Below are positions 1 through 8,807 of a stretch of 64,000 nucleotides of DNA, one piece after another. Position 1 is the first letter of the stretch; the number at the start of each line of letters is the position of its first letter. The notes beneath the pieces are model-generated. The model saw nothing but the letters and a program-made list of their open reading frames with translations. It made no database searches and had not been told where the DNA came from. Origin of the DNA: Lepidodermella squamata (taxonomy: Eukaryota; Gastrotricha); assembly GCA_047495785.1 (NCBI GenBank), contig JBLDXI010000032.1:1-64000 (forward strand). The letters are read 5' to 3'. The position numbers and the translations under genes were made by a program.

Positions 1-475
1 ACACATCTCGTGAGAGTATGACGGCAAATGGCACTGGCCTGGCTCCTGCGAGTGGTCAACGGACGTCGAGAAAAAACAGCGCCAGTTAATCGACACCGCA
101 GGCCGGGCGAGCGACAGTGAATTGGCCAAGGATTTGATTTTTCAGGGCTACGACATCAATTGGCAAGACCCTGAACCTCCAGCTGCTGCTGCTTGCTCGC
201 CGCTGGCTCAGAATTTCGTCAATCAAACGGCGTTATTTCGAGCCTTAGCTTGCCGCCAGAGTGACGAGTTCATTCAATTTCTACTCGAAAACGGCGCAGA
301 TCCGAAAATTAAGGCGACAAATTTGAAGCAGAAGGGCATATATATGATAAAATATCGTTACAATACTGTTGAACAGAGGATGAGAAGGAGTAAAAACTTG
401 TATTTTAGCCACCCCGGGAAATTATTATTTCTTTTTTTTTTTAATTTTTTAGAATTGCGATTTCGGGGTGGCTAA
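1..475 (+). pseudogene. Truncated CCP-ankyrin gene fragment (3' part, cut by window edge)
   Basis: Bases ~17-330 encode the end of a CCP domain (WPGSCEW) followed by ankyrin-like helices (INWQD, QTALFRALACRQ, LLENGADP). These align collinearly with the intact CCP-ankyrin gene at 15518-17819 (NVNWQD, SALFRALACKQ, LLKKGANP). After about base 330 the similarity stops and the frame runs on into unrelated AT-rich sequence containing a perfect inverted repeat, so the last two thirds of the ankyrin region are missing. An in-frame TGA at 11-13 suggests either an intron end just before base 17 or a nonsense mutation. I infer a 3'-truncated pseudogene; an intact gene with a distant downstream exon is possible but no donor is evident. 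Confidence 0.6.
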
Positions 476-478
476 AAT
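402..478. repeat. Perfect 15-bp inverted repeat (hairpin) with T-rich loop
   Basis: Arm 402-416 (ATTTTAGCCACCCCG) is exactly complementary to 464-478, separated by 47 bp that include a run of T. It begins just after similarity to the CCP-ankyrin family ends, so it may be a small foldback insertion that truncated the gene. Confidence 0.7.
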
Positions 479-591
479 TGAGGTTAATTAAAATTGGGAG
501 AGGGTTAACATTTTTCACATTTATAATACTGATAATTCTTCGTAAAAAAATGACGAATTATTTTACAAAATATTTTTGATCCATTCCCTCA

Positions 592-2944
592 TTATGCGAT
601 GACCTGTCTTATCCATTTTACGACAGAACAAACGCGGCTGTAAATGCCTGGCTTGCCGTCAGTCCCGCAAATCGACGAAGTTCCAGACGATGTGACGCCG
701 ACCAGGTGATAGCGATCGCCGACCAGGCACATCAAAGGACCGCCACTGTCGCCCACGCAGGAGTCGCGGCCGTCCGTGCCACCTGCGCACATTTCATTGG
801 GCAGCAAGTCGCCGGCAATTGGGCTGCATTTTTCGTGGGACACGTAGTTCATAGCTACATGGCGCAGCTCGTTCGGATAATTCCAGTCCCAACCAATATC
901 TAAATACAAAAATTAAACATAGAATTAATCAAAGAACATCAGTTCGAAAAAAATTAGAATAATTAAAATAATTGGTACAATTGAAGCTCGACCGCAAATT
1001 TTCCAAAAATTCCAGAAACTGAAGGGAAAGTATTTCCAAGTAGATCGCATCCTGCTGATAACCTTTTCCTTTGAGAGCGGCTTCCTAGCTATCACCGATC
1101 TCGAGATAATCGCTCAGGTGTGAAATAAGGTCAGGTCACGTGACCCACTTCACATACGAATATCTCCCTAACGGTAGGGGATAAAAATATGGGGTTTTCA
1201 AATTTTTAATCCTCGATTTTTCCTCTATCGAAATATATTTTTAGAAAAAATGTATAGATTTTCCAATGATTTGAGGAAAATGACCCAGTTTCAGACAATT
1301 CATTCACCATAAATTTCTGCTCAATGCCCAACTTTTACAAACTCAATGGTAATTTCTAAATTCAACAAAAAATTACCTTGTGAATTTATGAATTTTTTTT
1401 TATTTTTTCGAGCAAACTTACTCGCTAGCCCCCATCCAGCCGAAATGACTTGGCTGCACGAGTCTATTGTAGTCGCCTCAACCGGGTAATTATCTACAGT
1501 GTTGTCGCAAATGTTAGGATCGTCAGGCAGACAAATCGGCCGTATCGAATCGTTAGGTTCTATCGTCGCATTCAGCTCGAGTAGGGCATAATTGAAGTAG
1601 TACGGCTTTGATTTGTCGTAATTAGGATGCGCAACTACCCGCGTATAGCTCAATATGCGCTCGCCCGCATTTCGGCCTATTTCAGCGCGACTGTAACTCG
1701 ACAGTAACACGCGACTTTTAACAATAGGCCTGAAACAACAAAAGTGATAAAATTAATTAAGTAAAAGTGGACAATCATAGGCTGACCTAATTAAAAGACA
1801 ACTCGCACTTGTGAGCAGCCACTTTTTCGAGATTAACGTAGCCCCGCAGTAGTGAGCTGTATTCGGGGGCAGCCAAAATTGAAGCCTGGCCTAAAAAAAT
1901 TAAATTTCAAATCTGAAAGCATCAATAAAAAATTCTGAAAAAATCGAATTTGAGTTTAAAAATAAAATAAATAAATAAAATGAAAAATAATTTTTAACAA
2001 TTTATATTTAAATTTATTCACCATCCACGGGTAAGCGTTTTGAGGCGCCGATTTGCCGCCGAAAACCTTGTAAGCCACCGTATTTCTTGCTCCAGTTATG
2101 CCACAGTAGTCGCTCGTGCTCGACGCCGATCTCGAGTTCATCGCAACTGGCCTCGGGTCGTTGTACTGAGTCGCATCTTTCTCACCCTCGGCATCAACAT
2201 CAGCATAGGGCGCCCGATCAGGCAGCGGCTCGTCGTTCTGAATCGCGTTTTTCTTCTTATTTCGGACTGATTTAAATTGAAGTTTAGCCCGGGTTGACGT
2301 CGGCTTCTTCAACCGCGCGGTTATTTTAGGCGGATCAGGCGTGTGGAACATAATGACTTGTTGCTGAGATGAGACATTCGATGATTTTTCGACGCTGTGT
2401 GACTGCGAACCTTCTAATAAGGCCTTTTGAGCTGGTCTATAACTACTAGCATTGATTGTAATTAGCCGAATAGATGACTTCCTCGGGATAGGTGTAGTAG
2501 GCGGTTTCGTTTTGAACATCATAAAAGGATTAAGTGGAGGCCACGGTTGATCGGCTAAAATTGAAATTATTTTCCAAATTTAAATAAATTGAAAAAACTA
2601 TCACCTTTCACGCATATGCCGAGATAATCAGACCAGTAGCCATTTTTGAGGCAAACCGAGCCGATTGTGCCATCTTGTACGATGAACCCTGGATCACAGT
2701 TGATGCGCACCTGGGTGCCTACAACGACTATACTTTGCGCGACTACTAGCCTGTCCATATCGATAACAGAGCCATTACGGCCGACGCCAGGTACGATGCA
2801 CCATGAGACGAGGCGGCTCTCTAACGAGGGCGTTGTGCCCTTAGGGTTCGACGACCCTGATTGGTACTGGAATTCAGCTTCGATGGATGATATAATTAGG
2901 GTGACTAAAGCGAAAACGGCGCGTTCTATTGCTACAACGCCCAT
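592..2944 (-). CDS. CCP-domain serine protease homologue with broken catalytic triad (pseudoprotease)
   Basis: Five exons give one 530-aa frame: 2944-2605, 2554-2022, 1890-1787, 1729-1422, 899-592. The order is a hydrophobic leader (about residues 5-23), one CCP domain (ending NGYWSDYLGIC), a basic Ser/Pro/Lys-rich linker, then a trypsin fold from residue ~277. The activation site looks canonical (AYK|VFGG). The histidine box reads LTSASC, so the catalytic His is Ser. The aspartate box reads FNYALLEL, so Asp is Asn. Only Ser remains, in GDSGGP, with Asp at the S1-base position (RDSCVGDSGG). I infer a secreted, catalytically dead homologue acting as a scaffold or decoy, as known for clip-domain SPHs in arthropods. 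It lies in tandem with the active paralogue at 3987-7407. Confidence 0.88.
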
Positions 2945-2974
2945 TGCATTTGCGAGATTTGCGCTAATATACTA

Positions 2975-3986
2975 AATTTCTAAAAAAAAAATATCAAACG
3001 GTCAATAACAAACAATTTTGTAGAGGTAATAAACAGAGATCTAAATTCATTTATAATTTGAATTGCGAAATTATATTGCAATTAAAAGAAGTAGGCTTGT
3101 TTTCCACTATCATTTTTATGCGAGATGATTAGAAGCGCGTGATAAGCCGGTGTTATTCGAGGTAATTACCGATGTTATTTTTTTCTACTATTCCCTCTTG
3201 AAGCGAGAGCCAACGAGCGCCGCTAGATCAAGGCGATATGTTTTTTGCTTAACACTTATATATGTAAGTCGTGTCTCGAGGTATATAGAGGAATACACTG
3301 TTGTTATTGTTGTATACAGGCCCGCAAAACATCATCGCTGTAATAAGAAAATTTGTTTATTTTATTCTTTTTCCTTGGCCGAGCGCTACTTTTGCGCGCA
3401 CCGTTTGCGGCTAATGACTGTGTTTTAGCAAATAAATTATTTATTAATATTTTCGAGAAAATATTCCACAGCGCGCATGTCTAATAATATATCAAAGCTG
3501 CAATGGAAATATAAGGCTAATTTTTCAAAATTGGCAAATTCCGCTAAAAACTAGTCCCGTTACGCGCGCGCGCATATGCGCAATGAGCGCGCTGCTTTTC
3601 TCACAACGCGCGCGCGCGCATATATAATAAAAGTGCGCAACGCACGCACATTGCAATTTGCGCGCGCACGCGGCACACTTCTTGTGACGCGCGCGCGTTA
3701 AAAAATTTGCGAGCGAAAAGATGCACATATTATACAGGAATGTAGCGCGACACTTAAAACGCGCCACTTTATAGCTTTATAATCTTACTACTGTATTTGC
3801 TTTTCCTGAATTTATCTGGCAAACAATAAATTGTTACTCACAGGTAGTTAATGTAATACCTGTTGTGATGTGATAATTCGCGCTCTCATCGCGCAGTGTT
3901 TGTTTTATTGAGATTAATTTTAGCTTGCAAACAGCCGTTCAAGATGCGACTCTATTGTTGACAAATTAAATGTTCGATTGACACGC
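2975..3986. other. Intergenic spacer between the two protease genes
   Basis: No supported gene. It contains the alternating CG tract at 3546-3710. A TTTATT at 3904-3909 reads as AATAAA on the minus strand, about 80 bases after the stop of the upstream protease gene, and is a plausible polyadenylation signal. Open frames here are low-complexity by-products. Confidence 0.6.
3546..3710. repeat. Alternating CG/CA purine-pyrimidine tract
   Basis: Several runs of CGCGCGCG/GCGCGCAT within 165 bp, in an otherwise AT-rich spacer. Such alternation favours Z-DNA. Similar short CG runs recur near 9840-9920, 11045-11110 and inside the ends of the Mutator-like element (23545 and 39446-39480). Confidence 0.6.
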
Positions 3987-6900
3987 TCATTTTTCCGATA
4001 AATCAGCGCTCGGCATTTTGTGATCGAGGTACAGCGATATTTTCCTATTAGTAGCGGTGTCATTTTTGAAGCTCTGAGGCTTTGCGGTCAGTGCCATTGA
4101 GGAGGCTAGGCGGGCCAGTGCTTCGCGGCTTGGCCGTTCCAGTGGCAGATCGAAGCCGTGAATCCCATTGAGAACCGCCCTAATCCAGGGCATAACTCGG
4201 CAAACCCGGCTGTAAACTCCGGGTCGGTCGGTATCGCCGCATGAAGCCGATCCAAAAGAAGTCACGCTAAAGATTAATTGTTCAAAAAAATTGTAAAAAA
4301 AAACGAATAACTTACCCAACAACGTAAGCACGGCCATCTTGGTAGCAAATCAGTGGCCCGCCGCTAGAAAAGAAAAAAATCAAAATTTGTAATACTAGCA
4401 GAATATCTTTCAGCAGAACCAAAAATTACCTATCAAAACCTTGCACCAAATATTTTTTTCGAATAATTTTTTTAATAGCATGCCTCATTCTCATAATTAT
4501 GCATGATGAGGCCCGATGTAGAAAATCACGCAAAATGTTTGAATTTTTTGTGATTAATATGATTAATATGCTAATGCCATCAGGAATAAAATTGTCTAGC
4601 CGTTGATATCCTGAATTTCTGGAAAGGAACCAGGAAATATTAATTAGGGATCCAGCAACTACATACCAGACTCGAAATATTTGAATTTAAATTCACAGAA
4701 TGACAGTTGTTTACCTATCGCCTTCACATGTATCCGGGCTGTCATGCGTGACGGGTTGAGCGCAAATTTCCGCATCAGTGATTTTGATGCCCACGTCCTT
4801 GTAACGCGTTTGACAATCAGAGTACGGCAAATAACGAAGTTCAAACCGCTTCATAATATCCGATTCCGTGTTCCCGATATCTAAATTTTGGAAAAAAATT
4901 AAAAATTTTCGTAGAAAAATGCCTCCTTAATTAAATTATTTGATTGAAAATTTTGCCTCACTTTTTGTGATTCCCCAACCAGCCGACACAAAGTGACTGC
5001 AAGAATCGACTCCAGGTATAGCCAGCCTCAAATCATTCGCATCGAGTGTCCCATTCAGCCCACCATCACACTGAAACATTTTCCCATCAGGCAGACAAAT
5101 CGCCCGAATCTGCCTCCGAAAAAACACAGGCGTATTGAGCTCAATAAGAGCGAAATCGAATTCCATCTCATCGAATTTAAAATCAGGGTGAATAAAAACC
5201 CGTTGGGCATTAACCAGCTGCCGCTCTTGACCTAATTCACTCTGAAGGGACATGTTATGCCGGCCTAAATAGACCTGAATCGCGACGATAGGGCCTAGGG
5301 TGACACAATGAGCGGCGGTTAATATGAAGCGGCGATGTATCAAAGTGCCGCCACATCGCCGAAATTCTGGATCTCCCTCGAACATAATTTCCAGTTTAGC
5401 CATCCAAGGAAATTCATGCGGCTCGGCTGTTGTCACTTCCCGTAGATTCGCGACTTCACCTTCGCCATCCATATTTAAATTAAGGTGGATAACGTCGCTA
5501 ACGCCACATTCAGTCGAGCTGAACCGCGATTGGATGGTTTCGGAGTTTTCGTTCGATTTTTTTGTAGAGGCGGCTGATTGTTTAGGTTGGCACTTTCCTA
5601 ACTCGTTTGACCAGCCGTATTTGCCGCATATTGCGTAGGAAAACCCGTTTGGCTCGAAGCCAAAATTGCATTTCAGTGATATTCTTTCGTTGTGAGCTGC
5701 GAAGATAGCCGTCAGTGATGTTACGTTCGACTTGTCCAGGGTTCCAACAACTATCTGCCCGTTTTCGATCCCGTCTGGTACGAGGCACGATCCAATCGCT
5801 GAAAAAAATAAAATGTAACAAAAAGATGAAAACATTTTAACCCTGAATTATTTTTAAAATTTCTAAATTTAAAAAAGGGAAACCCCGAACTTTTTCCTTA
5901 TAAACTGGTTTTAATATTGCTAAAAATACTGGCAGCGGTGGGGTTCGAACCCACGCCTCCGAAGAGACTAGAGCCTAAATCTAGCGCCTTAGACCACTCG
6001 GCCACGCTACCTCGTTCTTTCTATTACATCCGATAGATTTATTACATAAAACGAAATCACGCAGGATTCATTATGGCTCGAAACTCAAGATTTCATCGTT
6101 CCCATTTTATGTTTTTGATCATTTTTGTTTGAATCATTAACCAAATTTACATGGAATAAAAAGTTTGATTTTAGAGAACTTTAGAGTCCCGAAATTTGTT
6201 TCGTAATTTTCGTAATTTTCGTAGTTTTCGTAATGAATTCGAAAGTCATTTGGATTTTGTCAAGAAAGCCTATCACTTGTCAAAATTAAACTTGACGAAA
6301 CGGTGGGACTCGGTCATTAAACTAATAGGTATTTGTTTGGTTGCTTTACGGGTGTGGCGCGAACGCCGATACCCAAGTGAAATATTTTGCACCCGACTCC
6401 ACCGATGAGGCAGAGCGCAGGGGTCAGCGGACCGAAGTGCAATGGCCCGCCTCGCCCTGGGGCGACCGACTTGTTGATCTCGGTTCATCCCAGTGCCAGG
6501 TAAGTTTAGTGGCAATAGATTTAGCCATTCGACCCCATTCAACAGCCAGACACAACAATTAATCCTCACTAATTTGCATAACCACATTTTTCTGTAGTGC
6601 GAGATGATAAAAAAAAACATTGACAATTAGCAGAGCGTAGTTTCGATCTACAGACCTCTGGGTTATGGGCCCAGCGCGCTTCCACTGCGCCACTCTGCTT
6701 GTCTAAGGATTCACATAAACAAATCGAATCAAATTTTTTAAAATTCTTCCTTAATAGTTTTTCAAAAATATTATAATTTTTTTTCTTGATTTCGAGTAAA
6801 ACAGAATTTTTGTATTTTACTTACGAGTGGATTTTGGCAGACAAATGCCGAGTTCATTTGACCAAGTTCCATTCCACAGGCAAACACTTTCACTGGCTCC

Positions 6901-7407
6901 AAACGTCAAAATCAAATCCGACCCAGCATCACACGTCATTTTGATGTGAGAACCAGGCGCAACTAGAATGTCATCACTGCTACGACGCCGCGACGAATTG
7001 ATGGTCAAAAATTCAGCCGACAACGTGTCTAAATGGCCGTTTCGACACGGCTGCGGCAGGACACAGGCGCCGTCCGGAAGTGGGTCATGATGCCGCATCG
7101 CACATTTACCTAATAAATTCGACCAGCGGCCATTGATAAGGCAAATCGTTGAGTTCGCCTCATTTCGGCCGATCGAGTAGCCTTTATCGCAGAGTAAAAC
7201 CAAAACTGTGCCGGGTTTGACTGAATTTCGGCTGGAGATTGAGTTGTTGAAATTCGACCCGTGTTGTAGTCGAATTGTACCCTGTTGGATGTTGGGCAAC
7301 GGGCACGTGGCCATGCGACGCCGCGGCCGCAGCCCGACATTTCGGCCGCAAAAACCGCTGTCGATGCAGCAAAAAATTATGAGCCATATCAAAAATTTGA
7401 AACGCAT
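3987..7407 (-). CDS. Secreted triple-CCP trypsin-like serine protease, triad intact
   Basis: Exons 7407-6825, 5798-4962, 4880-4715, 4363-4316 and 4266-3987 sum to 1914 nt with every junction in phase (637 aa). The start is the Met before a strong signal peptide (FLIWLIIFCC). CCP1 is ~35-102, CCP2 ~115-189 and CCP3 ~199-264, followed by the protease domain. His is present (LTAAHC), Asp is present (FDFALIEL), and Ser is formed across an intron (GD-AG|C-GGP). DTCEGDS puts Asp at the base of S1, so trypsin-like cleavage is predicted. Oddities: the usual IVGG activation start aligns to LREV, and about 60 residues follow the protease domain. A shorter alternative begins at ATG 5835 with a leader-like segment, giving one CCP plus protease. 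I prefer the long form because of the GTAAGT donor, the long T-tract acceptor and matching phase. The large first intron holds two tRNA genes. Confidence 0.82.
4400..4640. repeat. Degenerate relative of a dispersed repeat, within an intron
   Basis: The stretch starting near 4400 (GAATATCTTTCAGC, then AGAACCAAAAATTACC) resembles the left end of the MITE in the CCP-ankyrin intron at 16021 (GAATATCTTTTAGC, GGAACCAAATTT) and a piece near 59240. No matching right end is visible, so this is a decayed copy. Confidence 0.4.
5930..6011 (-). tRNA. tRNA-Leu (anticodon UAG)
   Basis: The minus strand folds as a class II tRNA. The acceptor pairs GGTAGCG with CGCTGCC, followed by discriminator A. The D arm is GCCGAGTGGTCTAAGGC, the anticodon stem CTAGA/TCTAG carries loop TTTAGGC (anticodon TAG), then come a long variable arm and a T arm GTGGG-TTCGAAC-CCCAC. 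A T5 run follows (Pol III terminator). No tRNA intron. It sits in the first intron of the triple-CCP protease gene, on the same strand. Confidence 0.96.
6199..6235. repeat. Short tandem repeat TTTTCGTAA x4
   Basis: Four near-perfect copies of a 9-bp unit (TTTCGTAAT), one with a G substitution. Confidence 0.8.
6352..6500 (+). other. Orphan exon-like open stretch inside a protease intron
   Basis: A GC-richer stretch reads on the plus strand without stops (CGANADTQVKYF to RLVDLGSSQCQ) and ends at a strong donor, CCAG|GTAAGT, at 6500. Two cysteines and a WP..PWGD pattern suggest a small disulfide-bonded extracellular module, but I do not recognise the family. No partner exon is visible. It could be a remnant exon of another gene or chance. 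Confidence 0.3.
6628..6699 (-). tRNA. Initiator tRNA-Met (CAT)
   Basis: The 72-nt minus-strand sequence matches eukaryotic initiator tRNA features: it starts AGCAGAG, has GGCGCAG in the D arm, the anticodon stem and loop GGGCCCATAACCC, and ATCGAAA in the T loop instead of TTCGA. It ends CTCTGCT plus discriminator A. A T9 run follows (6611-6619), acting as Pol III terminator. It lies in the same protease intron as tRNA-Leu. Confidence 0.97.
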
Positions 7408-8237
7408 TTTGCATAAAATAATGATGAAATAATGTTGAGAAAATGAGTGATTTTGCTGATATGTGAGGAAATTGTGATGCGGAAACAATAGGGAACTTGA
7501 TTTTAACGCCTTGCTCGCGGGCTTTTGTTTGATATAGCGTCCGATTTCACGCGCTAATAATTAACACAAAAAGGGGGTAATTATAAGAAACAAAGCTAAA
7601 TACCCTCAACCAATAATGAAACAATTGATTTCCATGGTTACCCCGAGATTGGATCTTGAACAAAAATCATAACAATCGAACCACCTTCGCGTATAAATAT
7701 TTTGAGCCAAAATTTAGTCTGAAACTTCGATTCAGAAAATGAGGAACGCTCGACAAAAAAGAGCCGATTTGACCGCAGTAATAATTGCAAGAAATTTTTT
7801 TTCGCCGACTCAATCTGCACCCATCATCCTAAAAAACTGTTGATGCAGTTCGAAATATTTTTTAAATTCTCGTCACCTGCTGCAGCAAATGGACACGAGG
7901 CTAAACTGTCAGAAAAAAATTCAGAAAAATGTCTCAACTTCTCAAAATTTTTAGATATTGTAAAATTCGAGCTGCATAACTCACGATTGTCATCAAAATT
8001 TGGAAAATTTGAGGTTGGAAAAAAATCCTTTCTTTTGAGAAAGTTGAACTGAAGTGAAGGCTCATTCTTTTGAAGTTTGAAGGTTCAAGATTTCACATTA
8101 AAAATCGCAATAATTCAGGCAACCGCTTGAAAGCGTTCCGTCTTATCTTTTTTATTAAAAAAATGTATCAGTTTCACTGATTTGTTAGCTGAGGTACAAT
8201 TGACACTGTTTGTCTTGAATTACAACTGCAACGTGGC
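7408..8237. other. Intergenic, no supported gene
   Basis: AT-rich with only low-complexity frames. A TTTATT at 8151-8156 is AATAAA on the minus strand, about 85 bases beyond the stop of the membrane-protein gene, and is its likely polyadenylation signal. Confidence 0.6.
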
Positions 8238-8807
8238 CTAATATTTAATGCAGCAAAATAGGCAGCATATTACTAAATCGCCAGATTTGCACTGTTCTTT
8301 CGTGCAAGAAATCGCGAAATAAATGATCGCCACTGCCGTTGCGATAGATAGACTCGCCAGGAGGATTGCCAACGTGTGAAACGCCCAATGCTCGCAGTTG
8401 TACGCGAAAATAATCGCTGGGATCGCGAACCAGAACGAGCCGAAAAACAGCGAGGCTACTGAGATGAATTTCGCGAAATTTCTCAGGCAACCCGGCGATT
8501 TTTCGGGCGTTTTGAACTCCTCCAACGCTGCGGTTTGCTGCTCGTCGACTGGTAGATAACCGCCAGCATTTATCACCATCGGAACTTCGGATGTAGCGTT
8601 TGGTTGAAAGAATAGCTGTGGCACGTTGTTAATGGCAACGCCCTGTTTATCATCATTATCTAAAGTTTTGATTTCTGAAGGTTGGTTAGTTTGATTTTGA
8701 GGCGAAGTTGTTGTAGCCGATGTGACGAATACTTGGGGCGCCTTGCCGGACCCGATGGGCTGGTCGACTTGGGTCGATGTCAGAAAACCGTAAGATGGAG
8801 TCGTCAT
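8238..8807 (-). CDS. Small two-pass membrane protein, family not recognised
   Basis: An intronless 189-aa frame. Residues 1-~100 are polar (Ser/Thr/Gln/Pro-rich, cytosolic-looking, no signal peptide). Two hydrophobic segments follow: around residues 115-135 (FISVASLFFGSFWFAIPAII) and 145-168 (FHTLAILLASLSIATAVAII), separated by a short loop containing Cys, then a Cys-rich tail (VICCLFCCIKY) that could be palmitoylated. The layout (proline-rich N-terminus, two C-terminal TM helices, tail cysteines) recalls dispanin/CD225-type proteins, but I cannot see the CD225 signature and do not assign it. The polyadenylation signal lies at 8151-8156. Confidence 0.75.
   Translation of the reverse strand: MTTPSYGFLTSTQVDQPIGSGKAPQVFVTSATTTSPQNQTNQPSEIKTLDNDDKQGVAINNVPQLFFQPNATSEVPMVINAGGYLPVDEQQTAALEEFKTPEKSPGCLRNFAKFISVASLFFGSFWFAIPAIIFAYNCEHWAFHTLAILLASLSIATAVAIIYFAISCTKEQCKSGDLVICCLFCCIKY

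Noticed and set aside
122-475. Open frame reported from a TTG as a complete gene
   Set aside because: The coding similarity begins upstream at ~17 and ends near 330. It is a fragment of a CCP-ankyrin gene, not a 117-aa gene.
3525-3767. Minus-strand frame over the CG-alternating tract
   Set aside because: Low-complexity Ala/Arg/Cys translation of a simple repeat.
4659-4844. 61-aa frame over a protease exon
   Set aside because: Shadow of the exon 4880-4715, which reads in another frame and joins GDS|GGP in phase.
5582-5821. 79-aa frame over the third CCP domain
   Set aside because: Shadow frame of the CCP3 exon of the active protease.
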